In this document: positions 41,321 through 48,118 of the stretch, piece by piece
How the letters are laid out: every line of letters begins with the position of its first letter
Position numbering within the stretch: the first letter of the stretch is position 1
NCBI GenBank assembly: GCA_963169325.1
Contig: CAUJEY010000335.1
Coordinates: 49,874-113,873 of the forward strand
Reading direction: 5' to 3'
Source of the DNA: Bacteroidota bacterium
Lineage (GTDB): Bacteria; Bacteroidota; Bacteroidia; Chitinophagales; Saprospiraceae
Length of the DNA: 64,000 bases
Notes under the pieces: generated by a model
Database searches by the model: none
Seen by the model: the letters and a program-made list of their open reading frames with translations, nothing else
Told to the model about the DNA's origin: nothing
Made by a program: the position numbers and the translations under genes

Positions 41321-42157
41321 ATGAAAAAATTAATATTGGCAGCACTTTTGCCTTCAATTCTTAATATATATATTTTATGTTCGCAAGAAAAAAGCATAGT
41401 TAGCAAATATGAGGTTGGGGTTAATGAAATTAAAAAGAACCGTTATGCATTAAATATAGACGGAGATTTATTTTTCTATTATGACAAAGAGAATCTTATT
41501 AAAATAGATTTAAATGATCAAAAAATAGATTCAGTTTATATAAGGTATGACAGTTTTACCTATTTAAACTTATTAACTCGTCAAGATGGGATTTCAATTA
41601 TATCATTTAATAAGAAAAATCAATATAACGTAGAAAACAAAAAGTATATTTATTTAATAAACTTCAATTTTGATTTAGAGCCCTTGGATACAGTTGTTTT
41701 TGCAACGAGCCAGGAAAGTTACTTATTAGAAGAAGATTTCAATTTTATATCTCTATTTATAGATAAACACCAAGAAAAATTCTACTTTAATGACGAGTTT
41801 TCTCAAATGACAGTAGCTGAAAAAGATAATTGGCTCTTTGAAACGCAAATACACACCGTAGTTGATCCTACCAGCGGAATTACTTATCAGGCATTGAAAA
41901 AAAACGCAGGATTTATATCATCTTCATCTAATGAACGGCTATTTTTGCCAGACACTTCAGTGCTACCAACACAATTTTCGGTTATTAAAGACAAGGTTAT
42001 ATTTCAGGAAAGGAAAAATATTTATTATAATGAATGGGAAAACACTGCAAAAAAATGGAATCATGCTTCAAATGTTATTTATAACCCATGCAGGAGGTAT
42101 GAAAATGGTGTTTATCACGTTCAAAATGGAACCCTCTTTCTTAATGCACTTTTTTGA
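41321..42157 (+). CDS. Secreted protein of unknown function next to RHS toxin
   Basis: This 278-residue protein has a signal peptide (MKKLILAALLPSILNIYILCS; the C could be a lipobox Cys). The mature part is rich in Tyr, Lys, Asn and Asp and looks beta-rich (RYALNIDGDLFFYYDKENL, KIDSVYIRYDSFTYL). It starts 13 bases after the RHS fragment and shares its AT-rich composition, so it may be an extracytoplasmic immunity protein for the preceding toxin. That is inferred from position alone. I do not recognise a family. Confidence 0.65.
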   Translation: MKKLILAALLPSILNIYILCSQEKSIVSKYEVGVNEIKKNRYALNIDGDLFFYYDKENLIKIDLNDQKIDSVYIRYDSFTYLNLLTRQDGISIISFNKKNQYNVENKKYIYLINFNFDLEPLDTVVFATSQESYLLEEDFNFISLFIDKHQEKFYFNDEFSQMTVAEKDNWLFETQIHTVVDPTSGITYQALKKNAGFISSSSNERLFLPDTSVLPTQFSVIKDKVIFQERKNIYYNEWENTAKKWNHASNVIYNPCRRYENGVYHVQNGTLFLNALF

Positions 42158-42257
42158 CTGACGTTCCTCCAAAAATAATCCTTAACCAGGCCAATCATTT
42201 TTATACATCTATTCTGGCCATTATCAAATTGGAAAAACTTATGGTTCGGGAAATAAA
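42158..42257 (+). other. Possible toxin-tail remnant before the SUFU immunity gene
   Basis: The frame DVPPKIILNQANHFYTSIL...VREIK ends in a TGA that overlaps the next ATG (ATGA at 42258). An alternative frame reads YIYSGHYQIGKTYGSGNK straight into the immunity gene. Either could be the end of a lost RHS toxin. The evidence is weak. Confidence 0.3.
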
Positions 42258-42815
42258 ATGAATAATACACCTGAAATTATCAAACACTATGAAAAGTGTT
42301 GGCTAAATAAAACCAGCATGGTTTCTTTTGATGAAGGCCCTATGTTTGGGGCTTTTAAAGATTTTACGATTTTAGAATTTAGCCCTACCTTAGGAAGAAA
42401 ATTTTGGACATATGTTACTGCAGGAATGTCTGATAAAAAGGATGGTAAATTGGAATTGCACATTTTTTCGTTAGAACGAGACAAAAGCATTGTTGAACTA
42501 TTAACAGCAGTGGCTTATTATCACCTCACATCAGATGATAAGTTAAATCTTTGGCACACCGTTAACTTTGGTCGACCATGGCAAAAAGGTTCTGATTGTC
42601 AATTTGGATTGATCTCGTTGCCATATTTTGACGGACCTATTCTTGAAAATTTTGAAATTACCAATAACATAAGTGTAATAAAATTTTATTGGTTGATTCC
42701 AATCACCACGCAAGAGCGGGAATATAAAATAAAATACGGAGTGGAGGCATTAGAAGAAAGACTTGAAAAAAATAATTTTAACTATTTGAACCCACTTAGA
42801 AAGAGTGTTATTTAA
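42258..42815 (+). CDS. SUFU-domain immunity protein
   Basis: This 185-residue cytosolic protein of the suppressor-of-fused family is used as immunity protein in many polymorphic toxin loci. Signature parts are FSPTLGRKFWTYVTAGMSDK, KLELHIFSLERDKSIVELLTAVAYYH, LISLPYFDGPILENF and FYWLIPITTQEREYKIKYGVEALEERL. It has an intact frame with an ATG start and AT-rich codon use like the rest of the island. The toxin it protects against is not obvious, because the adjoining toxin part is only a remnant. It may be an orphan kept for defence against competitors. Confidence 0.85.
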   Translation: MNNTPEIIKHYEKCWLNKTSMVSFDEGPMFGAFKDFTILEFSPTLGRKFWTYVTAGMSDKKDGKLELHIFSLERDKSIVELLTAVAYYHLTSDDKLNLWHTVNFGRPWQKGSDCQFGLISLPYFDGPILENFEITNNISVIKFYWLIPITTQEREYKIKYGVEALEERLEKNNFNYLNPLRKSVI

Positions 42816-42910
42816 ATAATTATACCGGTGGAGAATAATTTTAGCAACTGTGGAACGCAAAAAATCCAGGTTAACAAGACAATAATCAACCATGTAACTC
42901 AAAATCCACC

Positions 42911-43561
42911 ATGCTCAATACCACAACGATCCTCACCCTTTGCGCCCTATTCGCTGCAAGTTCACTCCTTGCCCAGAATGCAACCTACGGCCTCCAGGCC
43001 GGCGTATTTCTATCCACCCCAAAAATGGACGAAGTGTATTATGACTTTTCCGGCCAGGTCGGCTTTTCGGGCGGGATATTTTTTCGGATACCGCTCACCC
43101 AAAACCTGAGTTTTCAACCGGAAGCCTCCTACATCCGGCGGCCGGTGCGCGCTGCCTATTCATTCGATACGTACAACGCCTTGGACCCGCGCGTGGTACT
43201 CGACTATTCAGCCGATCAAAATCTGTTGGAACTGGGTGGCTTGTTGCGCCGGGAGATCGGCGTCCGGCGTATAAAACCGTTTGTAGCCGGGGGTATGGCC
43301 GTCGGCTTTTTGACAGATAAAAAAGCGACCTATACCCGCGATGGCGCCCCGTACGCCACAACCGCTTTTACGCACAACGATGTCAGTGTTTTGTTGGAAT
43401 CAGGTGTGTCGATGGCAGCCAAAAACGGGTTGTCGTTGTCCCTGGGGCTTCGCTACAGCCTGGCCTTCAATTACCAGGAACGCAGCCCGCTGTCGTTCAG
43501 CCGTATCGGCGCCCGGCACCACCGCTTTTTGCTCCAGCTGGGCGTGGCCAAAGAATTCTGA
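42911..43561 (+). CDS. Outer-membrane beta-barrel protein (PorT-like)
   Basis: This 216-residue protein has a signal peptide (residues 1-21, LFAASSLLAQ). The mature part is an eight-strand-type barrel of alternating residues: YGLQAGVFLSTPKMDE, GFSGGIFFRIPLTQNLSFQPEASYIRRP, LLELGGLLRREIG, KPFVAGGMAVGFL and the terminal HHRFLLQLGVAKEF. It belongs to the outer membrane beta-barrel 2 / PorT-like group common in Bacteroidota. The function is unknown. GC content returns to the genomic norm here, marking the right edge of the RHS island. Confidence 0.85.
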   Translation: MLNTTTILTLCALFAASSLLAQNATYGLQAGVFLSTPKMDEVYYDFSGQVGFSGGIFFRIPLTQNLSFQPEASYIRRPVRAAYSFDTYNALDPRVVLDYSADQNLLELGGLLRREIGVRRIKPFVAGGMAVGFLTDKKATYTRDGAPYATTAFTHNDVSVLLESGVSMAAKNGLSLSLGLRYSLAFNYQERSPLSFSRIGARHHRFLLQLGVAKEF

Positions 43562-43581
43562 ACAATACAACAACCCGAATC

Positions 43582-44997
43582 ATGCAAAAACAATTCTTCG
43601 TCATATTGTTCGGTCTCTTGCTGCCGTTTGCAGGCATGGCACAATCGGAACAAGCCGACCCGCCCGAGCACCGGCAGTATGCCACTCAAGCCCGGCTGCG
43701 CTATTTGCAACTGACTGCACCGGATGTGGCAGAGACGATGTCGGCCATCGAGCGATTTACGGCCGATTTTCGCAGTGCCGGGCGTATCGACACCATTACC
43801 GTGGCTGTGGTTTTCCACCTGATGCCCTTGCCCGACGGCACGCCACCGCCCACGGCCGTCGATCTTCAGGCGCAATTGGACCGGCTGAATACTGACTTTT
43901 TTGCGCCGGACCACCCCTATTTGGCCAAATCGTATCAAAGCCCGGCTACTTTGGTCGACACGCTCGGCAATATAACCGGAACAGAAGCCGATAGGCAGTC
44001 GTACCGGCAAGAGGCGGACCGGCTGGAACGCTTCGCCGAACGCGCCGGCCGGCCGTTGATCCGGTTCTGCATGGCCACGACCGGCCCGGACGGGCAGCCC
44101 ACGACCGGCGTTGTTCAACCTGCGGGCGTACCGCGGGTGTGGCGAACCGACGATAATTCGATAGGCAAGTCCGAAAGCGGCGGCAGCGATGCCTGGGCCC
44201 CTGCCCGGTATTGTAATATCTGGATAGCCCGCCTGGCAGGCGATTACGCGGGTTTTGCCCAAATGCCCGGCGGCCCTCCGGCAACAGACGGCATCGTAAT
44301 CGATGACCGCTTTTTTGGGCGGGTTGTGGCCGACAAGACCAATCCTTATCATCTGGGCAAAACGCTCACCCATCTCATGGGTAGTTATCTCAATTTGTAC
44401 GAACTCTGGAACGAACAATACCCTTGTGCCGACGACTACTTGGAAGATACCCCCATTCACAACGCCCCCAATTTCGGCCTGCCTGCTTATGGATATCAAC
44501 ATATCAGCACCTGCGACGGCAATCCGGTGGAAATGTTATCCAATCTGATGGATAATACGCCCGACACCGCCCAGTATCTGTTTACCTGGGGACAAGTCAT
44601 GCGGATGCAGGCAACCTTGGCCGAAGGCGGGCCGCGCGGCACACTACGATTTACACCGACAAACTGTTTTTCGGATGGGGTAATCGTTCAGGAGGGAGAT
44701 GACCGGATAGCGCCTGAGTCTGATGCTGTGCATAATCAGGCGTTTGACCTGCGCGTTTTTCCAAACCCGGCCACCGGACGGTTTACCCTCGAAATATGGT
44801 CGGAGCGGGAAATTATTGCCGACATGCAGGTGTATAGCGCTGCCGGAGCGCTGGTGACACAACAAGCGATCTCGCTTTTACAGGGCCGAACCTACAGAGA
44901 CATTTCTGCGACGAACTGGAGTCCGGGGCTATATACAATTCGGGTAAGCGCCGGTAGAAATGTCGGCACAAAAAAAGCTTTGGTTGAAAAACCTTAG
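43582..44997 (+). CDS. T9SS-exported M43-like protein with degenerate zinc site
   Basis: This 471-residue protein has a signal peptide (LLPFAGMAQ), a pappalysin-like (M43) fold and a T9SS sorting domain (about 390-471, LRVFPNPATGRFTLEIW, WSPGLYTIRVSAG). M43 landmarks are present: TVAVVFHLM, CNIWIARLAGDYAGFAQMPG, GIVIDDRFFG, CADDYLEDTP, CDGNPVEMLSNLMD and FTWGQVMRM. Where the HExxHxxGxxH zinc motif should stand it reads THLMGSYLNLY, so the catalytic Glu and the second His are missing. It should not be an active zinc protease. It lies 20 bases after the barrel gene and may be co-transcribed with it. It may be a binding protein derived from a protease. Confidence 0.88.
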   Translation: MQKQFFVILFGLLLPFAGMAQSEQADPPEHRQYATQARLRYLQLTAPDVAETMSAIERFTADFRSAGRIDTITVAVVFHLMPLPDGTPPPTAVDLQAQLDRLNTDFFAPDHPYLAKSYQSPATLVDTLGNITGTEADRQSYRQEADRLERFAERAGRPLIRFCMATTGPDGQPTTGVVQPAGVPRVWRTDDNSIGKSESGGSDAWAPARYCNIWIARLAGDYAGFAQMPGGPPATDGIVIDDRFFGRVVADKTNPYHLGKTLTHLMGSYLNLYELWNEQYPCADDYLEDTPIHNAPNFGLPAYGYQHISTCDGNPVEMLSNLMDNTPDTAQYLFTWGQVMRMQATLAEGGPRGTLRFTPTNCFSDGVIVQEGDDRIAPESDAVHNQAFDLRVFPNPATGRFTLEIWSEREIIADMQVYSAAGALVTQQAISLLQGRTYRDISATNWSPGLYTIRVSAGRNVGTKKALVEKP

Positions 44998-45101
44998 AGG
45001 GCTTTCCGGGTTTACAAGGCCGATGCTATTTCGATGCCTTCGTGTACTGCGACAAGGCTAATTGAATATGTGCAACAAAGACAAGTGTTGATGGCGTTCT
45101 C

Positions 45102-45109
45102 TACTTTTG
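45102..45109 (+). promoter_or_regulatory. -7 promoter box of tcdA
   Basis: TACTTTTG matches TAnnTTTG. It lies 17 bases before the proposed TTG start at 45126, so the leader would be very short. Confidence 0.5.
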
Positions 45110-45125
45110 CACCAAAAAAGAAGCC

Positions 45126-45917
45126 TTGCTACCAGAATCGAACGAGCCGGCGAAAAAGCCGGCGCCTCATCCGCACCAGAAGCCCGAAGAAACGGCCGGC
45201 AGTCCGCACTGGCTACAGCGCACCGAACTGCTTGTGGGCGCTGAATCCCTGGATAAGTTGAAAAACCTGCACGTCCTCGTCATCGGCCTGGGAGGCGTGG
45301 GCAGTTATGCCGCCGAGTTCCTGGCCCGCGCCGGCGTAGGCCGCATGACCATCGTGGACGGCGACACGGTGGACCTGACCAATACCAACCGCCAGCTGCC
45401 CGCCCTGCACAGTACCGTCGGGCAATCAAAAGCCGCCATTATGGCTGCCCGTATGCTGGACATCAACCCGGAACTGGACCTGACGGTCCGGGAAGAATTT
45501 TTTTCGCCGGTGCATATCAAAACCATGCAATTTCACGAATACGATTATGTTTTCGACTGTATCGACTCGGTGCAGCCCAAACAATACGTCATCGTGGCCT
45601 GCAAACAACAGGGCGTCCGGGTGGTTAGCAGCATGGGCGCCGGCGGGCGCGTCGATCCTTCCAAAGTGCAGGTGGCCGATATTTCTGAAACCTTCAACTG
45701 CCCCTTTGCCCAGCAGGTGCGCAAAGGCCTCAAGAAGAAAGGGCTGCGCCGCGGCGTTACCGTCGTTTTCTCCTCCGAATTGGTTAGCCTCGAAACCTGC
45801 ATGATGACCGACGGCAGCCGGTTTAAAAAATCATTTTACGGCACCATTTCCTATATCCCGGCGTTGTTCGGCCTGCACATGGCGAGCGTGGTGGTGCGGG
45901 ACGTAGTGGGAAAATAA
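45126..45917 (+). CDS. tcdA: tRNA threonylcarbamoyladenosine dehydratase TcdA
   Basis: This E1-like ThiF-family enzyme forms the cyclic t6A modification of tRNA in an ATP-dependent reaction. The core starts at HWLQRTELLVGAESLDKLKNLHVLVIGLGGVGSYAAEFLARAG (in parts), the Rossmann ATP site. It continues TIVDGDTVDLTNTNRQLPA, YDYVFDCIDSVQPKQYVI, VVSSMGAGGRVDPSKVQVADISE and GVTVVFSSEL. No CxxC zinc pairs are present, as usual for TcdA. No ATG occurs before the conserved part; TTG at 45126 just after the promoter adds about 26 non-conserved residues, so the start is uncertain. The stop is followed by a heptad hairpin. Confidence 0.92.
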   Translation: MLPESNEPAKKPAPHPHQKPEETAGSPHWLQRTELLVGAESLDKLKNLHVLVIGLGGVGSYAAEFLARAGVGRMTIVDGDTVDLTNTNRQLPALHSTVGQSKAAIMAARMLDINPELDLTVREEFFSPVHIKTMQFHEYDYVFDCIDSVQPKQYVIVACKQQGVRVVSSMGAGGRVDPSKVQVADISETFNCPFAQQVRKGLKKKGLRRGVTVVFSSELVSLETCMMTDGSRFKKSFYGTISYIPALFGLHMASVVVRDVVGK

Positions 45918-45918
45918 A

Positions 45919-46015
45919 GTTAGCGGGTTTCTGGTTTGGGGGTTTGAAGGTTTGAGGGAACCACAACCGCAACCTTCAAACCCCCAAACCAGAAACCCTC
46001 AAACCCTCTAACCCC
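45919..46015. repeat. GGTTTGA-type heptad hairpin after tcdA
   Basis: GTTAGCGGGTTTCTGGTTTG and following units (45919-45960) pair with 45971-46015 (CCTTCAAACCCCCAAACCAG and following). Same family as 19533-19686. It begins directly after the tcdA stop. Confidence 0.75.
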
Positions 46016-46235
46016 ATAGCCATTCGGTTAAGGGAAAATTGTTGCTTTTAAAGTCAAAATGTAAAATGTAAAAGTCAAAATGTAAAAGTGGGATACCGTG
46101 AGTAGGTATATTCAGTGGTCTAAATGCCGGCACAAAGCTCCCTTCCGCGATATTCCTTTTGACTTTTACATTTTAGATTTTACATTTTGACTTTAAAAAT
46201 GCACTCAAAATCCTTAACCTGATGGCTATGCCCTC
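46015..46235. repeat. Nested hairpin with AAAATGTAAAAGTC heptads
   Basis: Outer arms CATAGCCATTCGGTTAAGG (46015-46033) and CCTTAACCTGATGGCTATG (about 46212-46230) enclose inner arms 46047-46088 and 46157-46198 of GTCAAAATGTAAAA units. The outer arm string AACCTGATGGCTATG is shared with 26944-26958. No gene is seen between 45918 and 46309. Confidence 0.7.
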
Positions 46236-46295
46236 TAACCCTCAAACCTTCAACCTTCAAACTTCGAACTCAATCCGCCCTTTGCCTCTTTTTTC

Positions 46296-46303
46296 TACCT
46301 TTG
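46296..46303 (+). promoter_or_regulatory. -7 promoter box of sigma factor gene
   Basis: TACCTTTG matches TAnnTTTG and ends only six bases before the ATG at 46310. If it is used, the mRNA starts at or next to the start codon. Confidence 0.5.
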
Positions 46304-46309
46304 CCCGAT

Positions 46310-46990
46310 ATGAAATTGATCCGTAGTTTTCATCGAAAACCCTGCTCGGCTTACACGGAAGCGGAATTGCTGGTTATGATCACGCAGCGCAATTCGGACA
46401 CCGAAAAAGCGCTGGACTGCCTGTATGAGCGGAACTTCGATATGGCCCGCCATGCGCTCCAGGAGCACAAACTGGACGAAGCGGACGTGCTGGAAGTGTA
46501 CGCCGACACCCTGCTGGCGGTGCGCGACAACATCTGGGCCGGCCGTTTCGAGCAACGGGGTAGTTTGCGCGCCTTCTTCGGCATGACTTTCCGGAACAAG
46601 TGTATTGATAAAATCCGGCGAAACGCGACTAAACAGAAAAGAGCAGAAGAAACACGCAAAGAAACAATCAGCGACGCACCACCTACACCTTACGGCATGT
46701 TGGAACTACAAGAAGAAGAAACAGAATACGCCCGACTGAGCGCCCTGCGCAAGTTTTGCCTCGGTCTGGCGCTGAACGACCTGAACGAACGCGAAAAAGA
46801 TATAGCCCTGGATTACTTCGTCAACGACTTGAAAGCGGCGGCCATCGCCGATAAATACGGATTTAAAACACCGCGGGTAGCTTCTACTACTGTTTACAAC
46901 CTCAAAACCAAATTGGAAGGCGCCATTCGACGCGTATGTGAAAGCGACGCCCGATGTGTCATCCTTTGTTCTTCATCCCCGCTTATATAG
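46310..46990 (+). CDS. RNA polymerase sigma-70 family (ECF-like) factor
   Basis: This 226-residue protein has a region 2-like part (EALDCLYERNFDMARHALQ, LRAFFGMTFRNKCIDKIRRNATKQKR) and a C-terminal region 4-like helix-turn-helix (LNDLNEREKDIALDYFVNDLKAAAIADKYGFKTP, in parts). The divergent ECF form with this spacing is common in Bacteroidota. The downstream gene at 47005 encodes a membrane protein with an anti-sigma-like N-terminus, forming the usual pair. The ATG at 46310 is preferred to the TTG at 46301, which lies in the promoter box. Confidence 0.85.
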   Translation: MKLIRSFHRKPCSAYTEAELLVMITQRNSDTEKALDCLYERNFDMARHALQEHKLDEADVLEVYADTLLAVRDNIWAGRFEQRGSLRAFFGMTFRNKCIDKIRRNATKQKRAEETRKETISDAPPTPYGMLELQEEETEYARLSALRKFCLGLALNDLNEREKDIALDYFVNDLKAAAIADKYGFKTPRVASTTVYNLKTKLEGAIRRVCESDARCVILCSSSPLI

Positions 46991-47004
46991 TTTTATCTAC
47001 CGCC

Positions 47005-47817
47005 ATGGAAAAAAAAGCAGCCCCCGCCGCTATCGAACGTTACCTGTTACAGCGCATGTCGCCGGAAGAACAGCAAGACTTCGAAACCCGCCTGCGCAAC
47101 GAGCCGGCATTAGTCGCCGAACTGGCCTTTTACGAGGCCCTGTCGTTGCACCGCGATCAACAACTCAAAAACCGTTGGGCCGCCAAAGGCCAAGCCCTCC
47201 TCCTCGAAACAGACCAACCACAGGGCGTATCTTCCGCACAGGCAGATCACCCCACCGCACAATCCACCGCCCGGGTACGGCCGATGTTTGCGGCCAATCC
47301 TTACCGCTGGGCTATTGCTGCCACATTTGCCCTGCTGGTAGTAGCCGCCGGAATATGGTATGTATCCGCACAACAAGATGTTTATGGACGGCTTTACAGC
47401 GCACAATACGAACGCCTAAACTCCTCCACCCAGCTTTCCACATCCATCGAAACCCCGGATCAACAAACCTGGAACCAAGCCTTCAGTCAATACACCGCTA
47501 AGGATTACGATGCGGCACTGCGCACAGCCGGCTCTTTGGCCGCTTCGCCGGATTACCGCAACCCGGCACATTTGTTATCCGGCGCCTGTTACCTGGAGCA
47601 AAACCGCCCGCAGGAAGCCATCCGGGAGTTTCAGCAGGTGGACCGTGACGCGCTTTCCCTCTATCAAAAAGCCCGCTTCAACATCGCCCTGGCGTATATC
47701 CAGGCCCGCGATGCCCAAGCTGCTAAAACGCAACTGCAACTAATAGCCAAAGACCCGGAGAACCGGTATGGCGGCAAAGCCGAGGAACTGCTGAAGGCGC
47801 TTGAAAAGGCGGAATAG
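47005..47817 (+). CDS. Anti-sigma-like membrane protein with periplasmic TPR
   Basis: This 270-residue protein starts MEKKAAPAAIERYLLQRMSPEEQQDF (in parts), the leading helices of cytoplasmic anti-sigma domains without zinc ligands. One transmembrane helix follows (about residues 98-118, WAIAATFALLVVAAGIWYV). The periplasmic part has TPR-type helices (WNQAFSQYTAKDYDAALRTAG, HLLSGACYLEQNRPQEAIREFQQV, FNIALAYIQARDAQAAKTQLQLI). It lies 14 bases after the sigma gene. It probably holds the sigma factor at the membrane until a periplasmic signal. The signal is unknown. Confidence 0.8.
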   Translation: MEKKAAPAAIERYLLQRMSPEEQQDFETRLRNEPALVAELAFYEALSLHRDQQLKNRWAAKGQALLLETDQPQGVSSAQADHPTAQSTARVRPMFAANPYRWAIAATFALLVVAAGIWYVSAQQDVYGRLYSAQYERLNSSTQLSTSIETPDQQTWNQAFSQYTAKDYDAALRTAGSLAASPDYRNPAHLLSGACYLEQNRPQEAIREFQQVDRDALSLYQKARFNIALAYIQARDAQAAKTQLQLIAKDPENRYGGKAEELLKALEKAE

Positions 47818-47861
47818 TATAATAATGAATGATAGTGTAAATTAAGTTGTTTGAGGTGTAG

Positions 47862-48023
47862 CCCTGCGTGTTCAACCCCACCCCCATCCCCTGCCCCGAA
47901 GGGGAGGGGGGCTTGATTTCGTGTTTCTTTAGAGTTTTTCGTAATCAAAATCAATAAGCAACGTAAGTGCATGCCCCCCTCCCCTTCGGGGGAGGGGATG
48001 GGGGAGGGGTTGAACACGCAGGG
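47862..48023. repeat. G/C-rich hairpin with CCCTCCCC arms
   Basis: The arms 47862-47912 and 47973-48023 (CCCTGCGTGTTCAACCCC, then CCCCATCCCCTGCCCCGAAG and complement) match nearly perfectly around a 60-base loop. The core CCCCTTCGGGGGAGGGG recurs inside the gene at 51149. Confidence 0.8.
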
Positions 48024-48056
48024 CGAAATACCAATGGATTTAGTTGGTTCTTTACT

Positions 48057-48118
48057 AATGACAACGAATGACGCTCAATGACGAATAATGACGAATGACG
48101 AATAATGACGAATGACAA
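48057..48118. repeat. Direct AATGACG-type repeats before TonB receptor
   Basis: Repeated units AATGACG, AATAATGACG and GAATGAC run up to and through the start codon at 48112, which is the ATG of one unit. No complementary arm is seen. It may be an expanded short repeat that varies between strains. Confidence 0.6.
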
